Source: an uncultured Ignavibacteria bacterium
Lineage (GTDB): Bacteria > Bacteroidota > Ignavibacteria > Kapaibacteriales > UBA2268
NCBI GenBank assembly: GCA_903911805.1
Contig: CAIWET010000229.1
Coordinates: forward strand, 1-7,701
Length of the DNA: 7,701 nt
Reading direction: 5' to 3'
The notes beneath the pieces are model-generated. The model had not been told where the DNA came from, did no database searches, and saw nothing but the letters and a program-made list of their open reading frames with translations. Numbering within the stretch: the stretch's first letter is position 1; every line of letters begins with the position of its first letter. The position numbers and the translations under genes were made by a program. Positions 1 through 7,609 of the stretch are shown piece after piece.

Positions 1-3000
1 ATGGAGATTACAAAGATGAAACTAAAAAGAATATTCTTTACTATATTTTCTGTTTTAAGTACTTTATCATTAATAATATTATTTTTGGTCTTTAAAATAG
101 TTGACCAGCAAATATCATATGATAAAAGTTTAGAAAATTTTAGTAAATCAGATAAATTATTAGAACACTTATTGCAAACTTCAGAAGAGATGTCGAGAAT
201 TGCTAGAGTAATAGTGGTTAGCGATGATTTTGAACAGACTGCTTTATTTAATCAAATCAGAGATGTATTTACTAAGAAAATCCCACTACCTAAAAAATAC
301 TTAAATGGAATAAGAAGTTTAAATATACACGATTTAGAGAAATATTCGGAAACATATTTAGATTACAAAGTTGCGGCAAAAGATTTTGGGTTATCTAAAA
401 AGGCATTTGATTCACTAATGGAGATTGTAACAAATGTTGAAATTATTCAAAAAACTTGTGATTCTGCATTAACTGTCCTAAATAAAGAAAAAAATACGAA
501 TATAAAGGATAGGGCATCATTTAAATTGCTTTACAATTCTGAATTTAGAGCAAATCTTAATTTAGTAAATACATCAATACAAAAATTGAGACTTGTAATA
601 CACGAAGATAATCAAATAGAAAATAGTGTCCATGAAATTTATAGGAAGGATATAATTCTTCTTTTATTTTTAATGATTTTTATAATGTTGATGTTAGAAG
701 GTTTAATATTTAATTATGTGATTAAAAGAATAATTAAACCAATTATGTCATTGAAAGATGCAGCAGAAAAAATATCAATAGGAGATAGTAATGTTACTTT
801 AAATATTAATAGTAAAAATGAAATTGGTTCACTTGCTGATTCATTCCATAAGTTGATTTTGTATTTCAGAGATCTTTCAGAAGCAATGCAAAAGTTAGCA
901 AAAGGCGAGTTTACTGCCACATTCAAACCTAAATCAGAAGAAGATTTATTAGGAAATTCATTCCTTGAAACCAACTACAATTTAGAAAATCTTTATGAAA
1001 AATTTCAATTATTAAATTTTGAGCTTGAACGAAAAGTAATTGAAAGAACAGAAGAACTTGATAAAGAAAGATTGTTGATGGTTACCCTTTATAACTCTGC
1101 CCCAGAAATAATTTATTATAAAGATATTCATGGAGTTTATCAATTTGTAAATACTGAATTTGAAAAATTATATGGTAAAAATAAATCAGAAATTGTTGGA
1201 AAATCAACATTTGATATTTTAGACAAAGAAATTTCTGATAATATAATTTCTAGTGAAAATTTTGTTATCCAAACAGGTATTTCACATAATTCTCAAGAAT
1301 GGATAAAAAATCATGAGAATAAAGATTTGTTAATGGAAGTTTCTAAAATCCCCATTTTTAGTAATGAAGGTTATTGTTTAGGAATTTTAGGAATTTTAAG
1401 AGACATTTCCGAGAAGTATGAAGCAGAAACTGCATTGCATTTGTTTAGTTATGGAATGGATAATGCTGCAGATGCTATATTCTGGATAAATCCAGAAGAT
1501 GCTACATTAATTCAAACAAATCAAACAACCGCTGAATTTCTTCAATATACAAAAGAAGAATTATTAGGAATGAAGTTAGATAAATTTGATATCAATTTTC
1601 AAGATGAACTTTGGCGACAAAGTGTTAATATTATAAATAGTGGCAAAAGTTTAGAATTCAATAGTATTTACAGACGAAAAGATGGTTCAACGTTCTCTGG
1701 AGAATGTACCATAAGTTATTTGGAATTTAGAGGAAAAGGTTATATTGTAAATATCACAAGAGATGTTACTAAACGTAAAGAATTTGAGAAATTATTAGCA
1801 GATAGTGAAGAGTATTCTAAATTGATTTTGGATACATCAGGCGAAGGAATAATAGGTGTTGATTCAAATGGAGTTTGTACATTTGTTAATCATTTTAGTT
1901 CAAAACTTTTAGGATATACCAAAGAAGAATTAGTTGGAAAGAAGATTCATGGCATTATACACCATTCACATATTGATGGTAAAGAATATTTTAGTAAAGA
2001 ATGCCCAGTTAAAGAGACTTTAAAAAGTGGAGTATTTCATAAAGTTTCAACAGAAGTATTTTGGAAGAAAAGTGGAGAATATTTTCAAGTAGAATATTCA
2101 TCATTTCCAATTGTTCGAAATGATGAAATAGTAGGTGCAGTTCTTACTTTCAATGATATTACTCAAGAATTAAAGGCACAAGAAGAGATTCAAAGATCTA
2201 AAAAACTAGCTGAATTAATCATTGATTCTAGTCCTATACCAATAGCACTTACAACAGTTAATGATGGAACAATTTTAAAAATGAATAAAGCTATGGCTGA
2301 ATTTCATTTGGTTGATCATTCAGCAATTCAATATATGAAAACAACAAGTTGGTATATTAACCCTAACGATCGTTTACCTTTAGTTCAAAAAATGCAAAAT
2401 CAAGGTTACCTTTCCTCATTTCCAATTAAATTGAAAAGATATGGTACAGGAGAAGTTAGGGATTGTTTATTATCATTTACTCCATTAATTTTTGAAGGGG
2501 AAAGTACATTAGTCGGAGCAATAATTGATGTCACCGAAAGTAAATTGGCTGAAGAGGAATTAAAAAAACTATCAATGGCTCTTGACCAAAGTCCGGTTAC
2601 TGTTATAATCACTGATACAACAGGAGTAATTGAGTATGTAAATCCACATTTTGAGAATGTTACAGGATATTTTTCTAGTGAAGCGATTGGAAGAACATTA
2701 TCTATAGTTAAATCTGGATATCACGATAACTTGTTTTACAAAGAATTGTGGGAAAAATTATTGAATGGTTTGCAATGGCATGGCGAGTTTTGCAATAAAC
2801 GTAAAGATGGTTCATTATATTGGGAATTGACATCAATATCTCCAGTAAGGAATTCATCAAATATTATTACTCATTATATTGCTGTGAAAGAAGATATTTC
2901 TGCAATCAAAAAAATTCAGGAAGAACTAATAAGTCATGAAAAATTAACTACTGGAACTGCTCACGCTGTTACAGAATTAATAACTAACCACGACACCCTG

Positions 3001-6000
3001 TCAGCTATTCGAAATAGTTTGAAAATAATTGGACAATCAACTAATCATGATAAATGTTATATTTTTGAAAATAATAAATTAATTGATGGGACTCTTGTTT
3101 ATAGCCAGAAGTTTGAGTATCTTTCATATGAAGTATTTAAAAATAATGATTATTTAAATTGGGTTAATGTTCCTTATGATAAAGAATTTATTGAATTAAT
3201 TGACATGTTTAGTAATAAAGATACAATTGATTTAAAATATTTGAATGTTATCGATGCAATGAATAATAGCATAAAAGAGAATATTGAAAATGATTTTAAC
3301 GATATATTAGATTTGTTCAATAGTATTGATATGACTTCTAAACAAATAGATCAAGATTTAGAAAAAATTTCAAGTTATTCAACAAATGAGAATTTATATA
3401 TTATTCCAATATTTCAAAATAATGTTATTTGGGGATTTTTGGGACTTGATAGTTATAATAAGAGAATTTATACTGAAAAAGAAAAATCAATCTTTTTAGC
3501 TTATTCAAATACACTTAGTGCAATTATAACTAGGGATGAAGACCAAAAATCAATTAGAACAAACCAGGAAAATTTGAGAAATGTATTAGAATCTAATCCA
3601 ACTGGATTAGCAATTGTTGATTTTGAATCGAATGAAGTTTTATTAAACAATATGGCTCTAAATGATATTTTTGAATATGAATTCAGTCCTGGTATTGAAT
3701 TTGATATTATGGAAAGTATTCTTATTAATGAAGATAGAAGGTATTTTGCTATAAAGTTTTGGGAAGAAGGAAAAATTTTAAATGTAGAATCTCAATTCAA
3801 AAAATTTAATTCAGATAGAATTTTCTGGGCAGTATTTTCTATAATACCTTTAAGTTATTTAGATAGAGAAGCTGCATTATTTAGTATAGTAGACGTTACT
3901 GATATGAAAAATCTTCAATTAGATTTTGAAAAATCTAAGCAAATTGCTGAAGAAGCAACAAAAGCAAAAAGTGACTTTCTTGCAAATATGTCTCACGAAA
4001 TAAGAACTCCAATGAATGCCATTATTGGATTAAGTCATCTAGCTTTAAAAACTAATTTAGAACCCAAACAGAAAGATTATCTACTCAAAATAGAAAGATC
4101 TGGCCAATCTTTATTGGGAATTATTAATGATATCCTAGATTTTTCAAAAATTGAAGCAGGGAAATTATCCATTGAAAATGTGGAATTTAATTTAGAAACA
4201 GTTCTTGACACTTTGTCAAATGTAGTAACATATAAAGCGCAAGAGAAAAATCTGGAAATTGTTATAGCATCCAAGCACGATGTTCCTTTACAATTAATTG
4301 GTGATCCTTTAAGAATTGGACAAGTATTAATAAATTTATCATCTAACGCTGTAAAATTTACCGAAAAAGGGGACATAATTATTAAAGTTGAACTTTTAGG
4401 ACTTAAAGCAAATAAATGTCAACTTAAATTTTCTGTAACTGATACTGGAATTGGATTAACAGAAGAACAAATAAGTAAATTATTTCAATCATTTAGTCAA
4501 GCTGATAGCTCTACTACAAGAAAATTTGGAGGTACTGGTCTTGGACTTTCAATTAGTAAAAAACTTGTTGAATTAATGAATGGCAATATTTGGGTAGAAA
4601 GTGAATATGGAAAAGGTTCATCATTTATGTTTACAGCTGAATTTGAAATTCCTGAAAATTATAAACAAGAGAGTTTTTTACCGTCATTAGATTTAAGAGG
4701 ATTAAGAGTTCTTATTTGTGATGATAATGAAACATCTAGAGAAGTTTTAAGGGATTCTCTCGAGAGTTTTACTTTTAATGTTACTGAAGTCAGCTCAGGT
4801 TTAGATGCCATAAGAGAAATAGAAGAAAATCAAGCAAATCCATATGAATTAATTTTAATTGATTGGAATATGCCAGATTTGGATGGACTAAAAACATCTG
4901 AATTAATATTAAATAATCATAAACTCTCAAAAGTACCAATAATTATAATGGTATCCGCATATAATAGAGAAGAGCTTATAGATCAAGCAATAAACATTGG
5001 ATTACAAGCATTTTTAACAAAACCTGTAGGTTATTCTTTGTTATTTGATACTGTAATGAATGTGTTTGGAAAAGATATAAAAAGAGGATCTAAATTAGAA
5101 GCAAAGTCGAATAAATACTTCGACAATTTATTTTTAATTTCAGGAGCAAATATATTATTAGCTGAAGATAATGAAATAAATCAACAAGTAGCTTTCGAAT
5201 TATTTGAATCTGTTGGTTTTAAAATTGAAATAGCAAATAATGGAGCTGAAGTTTTAAAATTAATCAATAACAATAATCCTGATTATTTTGATATAATTTT
5301 GATGGATCTTCAAATGCCAATAGTAGATGGATATACAGCTACAAAGGAAGTTCGAAAAAATGAAAAATATAAAAATATTCCGATTGTAGCAATGACAGCA
5401 GATGCTATGTCAGGGGTAAAAGAAATTTGTATCGAAATTGGTATGAATGACTTTATTACAAAACCAATTAATCCAGAAGAAGTTTTTAAAATTTTATTAA
5501 AATGGATAAAACCAAAATTAGACAAAAAAGAAGCTAAAACAATTATTACTAATTCTCAGGTAAAAGAAGTATTCATTCCTGAAATTACTGGTATCGATAT
5601 AAATGATGGTTTATCTAGAATTAATAATAATAGAACATTATTTAATAAATTATTGAAAAAATTCCACGAGACAAATATTAACTTTAAGGAAACATTAATT
5701 GAAGCATATAATAGTGGTGATTTTGAAACTGCCGAAAGAACAGCACATACTGTTAAAGGAGTTGCTGGAAATATAGGTGCTAAAAAATTATTTATCACAG
5801 CAGGAATATTGGAAAAAAGATTAAGGGAAAATCTAGATATTGATATTAATAAAGAAGCTGATGAATTAATGTATGTACTTAAACCAATATTAAATGACAT
5901 TGAAAGGGAAATTTTAATTCCCGAAGGATTAATTTCAAAACCAGCAGAATCTGATACTATTGTTTCAGTTGTTGATAAAACTCTACTTTTAGTTCATTTT

Positions 6001-6198
6001 GAAAAACTAATTGAAATGTTGGATGATGGCGATTTTGAATCTATAAATAAAATTGATGAAATAATGCAAATAACTGATTATTATTTGAAGAATGAATTAT
6101 TAAAAGTAATGAAAAATGCTGAAAATTACAACTATGAAATTGCAAAAGAAATGATGGAAGAATTAAAAACAAAAATTCTTGGAGAGACTAATGAGTAA
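1..6198 (+). CDS. Membrane-bound multi-PAS/GAF hybrid sensor histidine kinase with two receivers and an HPt domain
   Basis: This protein senses signals, autophosphorylates on His and relays phosphate internally. Visible order by residue: TM1 (about 11-34); periplasmic helical domain (35-217); TM2 (218-240); HAMP (241-292, with P247 and NEIG at 273-276); second HAMP-like unit (293-334, KGEF at 301-304 and SEEDLLG at 312-318); coiled coil (335-360); PAS1 358-474, PAS2 477-598, PAS3 600-724, PAS4 732-852, PAS5 854-976; GAF 977-1178 with an insertion; degenerate PAS6 1182-1305; HisKA with H1332 in SHEIRTP; HATPase with N1445/N1449, DTGIG at 1481 and GGTGLGL at 1510; receiver 1 (D1574, D1575, acceptor D1621, S1652, K1674); receiver 2 (E1722, D1723, acceptor D1769, T1799, K1821); HPt with H1916 in HTVKG; helical tail 1975-2065. 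All catalytic residues are present. It overlaps the next gene by 8 bases. The window begins exactly at this ATG, so upstream signals are unseen; Met6 is an alternative start. The ligand is unknown. The class is certain; exact domain edges are approximate. Confidence 0.96.
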   Translation: MEITKMKLKRIFFTIFSVLSTLSLIILFLVFKIVDQQISYDKSLENFSKSDKLLEHLLQTSEEMSRIARVIVVSDDFEQTALFNQIRDVFTKKIPLPKKYLNGIRSLNIHDLEKYSETYLDYKVAAKDFGLSKKAFDSLMEIVTNVEIIQKTCDSALTVLNKEKNTNIKDRASFKLLYNSEFRANLNLVNTSIQKLRLVIHEDNQIENSVHEIYRKDIILLLFLMIFIMLMLEGLIFNYVIKRIIKPIMSLKDAAEKISIGDSNVTLNINSKNEIGSLADSFHKLILYFRDLSEAMQKLAKGEFTATFKPKSEEDLLGNSFLETNYNLENLYEKFQLLNFELERKVIERTEELDKERLLMVTLYNSAPEIIYYKDIHGVYQFVNTEFEKLYGKNKSEIVGKSTFDILDKEISDNIISSENFVIQTGISHNSQEWIKNHENKDLLMEVSKIPIFSNEGYCLGILGILRDISEKYEAETALHLFSYGMDNAADAIFWINPEDATLIQTNQTTAEFLQYTKEELLGMKLDKFDINFQDELWRQSVNIINSGKSLEFNSIYRRKDGSTFSGECTISYLEFRGKGYIVNITRDVTKRKEFEKLLADSEEYSKLILDTSGEGIIGVDSNGVCTFVNHFSSKLLGYTKEELVGKKIHGIIHHSHIDGKEYFSKECPVKETLKSGVFHKVSTEVFWKKSGEYFQVEYSSFPIVRNDEIVGAVLTFNDITQELKAQEEIQRSKKLAELIIDSSPIPIALTTVNDGTILKMNKAMAEFHLVDHSAIQYMKTTSWYINPNDRLPLVQKMQNQGYLSSFPIKLKRYGTGEVRDCLLSFTPLIFEGESTLVGAIIDVTESKLAEEELKKLSMALDQSPVTVIITDTTGVIEYVNPHFENVTGYFSSEAIGRTLSIVKSGYHDNLFYKELWEKLLNGLQWHGEFCNKRKDGSLYWELTSISPVRNSSNIITHYIAVKEDISAIKKIQEELISHEKLTTGTAHAVTELITNHDTLSAIRNSLKIIGQSTNHDKCYIFENNKLIDGTLVYSQKFEYLSYEVFKNNDYLNWVNVPYDKEFIELIDMFSNKDTIDLKYLNVIDAMNNSIKENIENDFNDILDLFNSIDMTSKQIDQDLEKISSYSTNENLYIIPIFQNNVIWGFLGLDSYNKRIYTEKEKSIFLAYSNTLSAIITRDEDQKSIRTNQENLRNVLESNPTGLAIVDFESNEVLLNNMALNDIFEYEFSPGIEFDIMESILINEDRRYFAIKFWEEGKILNVESQFKKFNSDRIFWAVFSIIPLSYLDREAALFSIVDVTDMKNLQLDFEKSKQIAEEATKAKSDFLANMSHEIRTPMNAIIGLSHLALKTNLEPKQKDYLLKIERSGQSLLGIINDILDFSKIEAGKLSIENVEFNLETVLDTLSNVVTYKAQEKNLEIVIASKHDVPLQLIGDPLRIGQVLINLSSNAVKFTEKGDIIIKVELLGLKANKCQLKFSVTDTGIGLTEEQISKLFQSFSQADSSTTRKFGGTGLGLSISKKLVELMNGNIWVESEYGKGSSFMFTAEFEIPENYKQESFLPSLDLRGLRVLICDDNETSREVLRDSLESFTFNVTEVSSGLDAIREIEENQANPYELILIDWNMPDLDGLKTSELILNNHKLSKVPIIIMVSAYNREELIDQAINIGLQAFLTKPVGYSLLFDTVMNVFGKDIKRGSKLEAKSNKYFDNLFLISGANILLAEDNEINQQVAFELFESVGFKIEIANNGAEVLKLINNNNPDYFDIILMDLQMPIVDGYTATKEVRKNEKYKNIPIVAMTADAMSGVKEICIEIGMNDFITKPINPEEVFKILLKWIKPKLDKKEAKTIITNSQVKEVFIPEITGIDINDGLSRINNNRTLFNKLLKKFHETNINFKETLIEAYNSGDFETAERTAHTVKGVAGNIGAKKLFITAGILEKRLRENLDIDINKEADELMYVLKPILNDIEREILIPEGLISKPAESDTIVSVVDKTLLLVHFEKLIEMLDDGDFESINKIDEIMQITDYYLKNELLKVMKNAENYNYEIAKEMMEELKTKILGETNE
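6181..6186 (+). promoter_or_regulatory. Ribosome binding site of the REC-kinase gene, inside the end of the upstream gene
   Basis: GGAGAG lies 4 bases before the ATG at 6191 (6 bases if only the GGAG core is counted), a normal Shine-Dalgarno spacing. It sits within the last codons of the hybrid kinase gene. The downstream start and upstream stop interlock as ATGAGTAA (6191-6198), the arrangement expected for translational coupling. It also decides the start, favouring ATG 6191 over the in-frame TTG at 6179. Confidence 0.75.
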
Positions 6199-7609
6199 CT
6201 CATTATATGAATCGCGAATTTTAATAGTAGATGACACTAAGGAGAATATTGATGTTCTTGGGGAAGTCTTATCTCAATACAAAAGAAATGTTGCTTTGAA
6301 TGGTGAAAAAGCAATTAAAATTGCTAAAGAGAAAAGACCTGACATTATACTTTTAGATATTATGATGCCAGATATGGATGGTTTTGAAGTTTGTAGAATT
6401 TTAAAAGCTGATAATGATACAAAAGATATACCAGTTATTTTTGTGACTGCTAAAAATTTAATTGAAGATGAAGTAAGAGGATTAGAGCTTGGAGCAGTTG
6501 ATTTCATTTCTAAACCAATAAGTCCTCCAGTTGTAATAGCCAGAGTTAAAAATCATCTTGAATTAGAGATTGCTCGTAAAGAACTAGAAGAAAAAAATCT
6601 TGAGTTAGCCGAGGCATTGAATAATTTAAAAACTACTCAAAATCAATTAATTCACTCAGAAAAGCTTTCTGCTCTTGGAATGTTAGTTGCAGGAATTGCC
6701 CACGAAATTAATTCTCCTTTAGGTGTTATTCAGTCTTCGAATAAGTCTATATTTACAGACTTAGATAATATATTAAGTAATATTGCACTAATTGGTAAAT
6801 TCCTTAATTATGATAATGAAATTAAATTTAATAATTTGATAAATAGATCACTTAAAAAAACAAATACTCTCACTTCATTAGAAGAAAGATTGTTTAGAAA
6901 ACAATTAAGCTCTGATTTAGAAGAGAAAAAGATATCAAATTTTGAAGAAATTGCCGAAATTCTTGTTGAACTTGGAATTTATAACAATATTGATGAATAT
7001 ATTTCATTATTTAATAGCAATGATGCTTTAAAAATATTAAATTCAGTTAAAAAAATAGCAAGTATTTATTTCAGTAATTTTATCATTTCAAAATCAGTTG
7101 AGAATGTATCGAAGATTGTTTATTCTTTAAAAAATTATGTTGGATTTGATTCTGAAGGAAAGAAATTGCTTGGTAATATTCACGAAACTATTGATACTAT
7201 TCTTACCATTTATCATAATCAAATAAAGCATGGGATTGAGGTAATAAAAGATTATAAAATTGACAAATTATTCTATTTTGTTCCAGACCAAATAAATCAA
7301 GTTTGGACAAATATTATTCATAATTCACTTTATTCAATGGGAGGAAAAGGCACAATCACGATTAAAACTTATATAGAAAATGATTATGCGGTTATTGCTT
7401 TTGCTGATACTGGTGAAGGAATTTCCGATTCAATAAAAGAAAAAGTTTTTGAACCATTTTTTACTACTAAACCTCATGGTGAAGGTACTGGATTAGGATT
7501 GGATATAGTAAATAAAATAATTAAATGTCATAATGGTAGAATTGAATTAAAAAGTGAAGTAGGTTATGGAACAACATTCATTGTATTCTTACCATATATT
7601 TTAGAATAG
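6191..7609 (+). CDS. Soluble receiver-histidine kinase fusion (REC-HisKA-HATPase)
   Basis: A 472-residue cytoplasmic kinase with no membrane segment. The receiver (about 8-125) has D14, D15, acceptor D56 in LLDIMMPDMDG, T86 and K108. A coiled coil (about 126-160) leads to the H-box, with H171 in GIAHEINSPLG. The HATPase has the N-box QVWTNIIHN with N374 and N378, DTGEG at 406-410, FEPFFTTK at 421-428 and GEGTGLGLDIV at 430-440. Between H-box and N-box lie about 90 residues more than in the upstream kinase; this helical insertion, with YHNQIKHG before the ATP domain, marks a known kinase subfamily. ATG at 6191 is chosen because GGAGAG lies 4 bases upstream and the receiver's first strand starts a few residues later. 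A TTG at 6179 is in frame but would put the Shine-Dalgarno inside the gene. Coupling to the upstream kinase suggests its receiver accepts phosphate from that HPt (inference). No output domain is present. Confidence 0.95.
   Translation: MSNSLYESRILIVDDTKENIDVLGEVLSQYKRNVALNGEKAIKIAKEKRPDIILLDIMMPDMDGFEVCRILKADNDTKDIPVIFVTAKNLIEDEVRGLELGAVDFISKPISPPVVIARVKNHLELEIARKELEEKNLELAEALNNLKTTQNQLIHSEKLSALGMLVAGIAHEINSPLGVIQSSNKSIFTDLDNILSNIALIGKFLNYDNEIKFNNLINRSLKKTNTLTSLEERLFRKQLSSDLEEKKISNFEEIAEILVELGIYNNIDEYISLFNSNDALKILNSVKKIASIYFSNFIISKSVENVSKIVYSLKNYVGFDSEGKKLLGNIHETIDTILTIYHNQIKHGIEVIKDYKIDKLFYFVPDQINQVWTNIIHNSLYSMGGKGTITIKTYIENDYAVIAFADTGEGISDSIKEKVFEPFFTTKPHGEGTGLGLDIVNKIIKCHNGRIELKSEVGYGTTFIVFLPYILE

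Noticed and set aside
1546..1950. Similar DNA in PAS2 (TKEELLGMK) and PAS3 (TKEELVGKK), suggesting a recent tandem duplication
   Set aside because: The match is confined to the short consensus PAS motif; the rest of the two domains differs strongly, so shared family consensus explains it better.
5556..5900. Minus-strand open frame of 114 codons opposite the HPt region, plus similar frames at 714-974, 2406-2612, 4077-4376, 5310-5525 and 6274-6507
   Set aside because: All lie wholly opposite well-conserved kinase domains, encode low-complexity Ser/Ile/Leu/Phe-rich peptides with no recognisable domain, and are what AT-rich coding DNA gives on its complement.
6179..6193. TTG at 6179 as the start of the second gene
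   Set aside because: It adds only four residues, lies upstream of the GGAGAG that fits the ATG at 6191, and has no ribosome site of its own.
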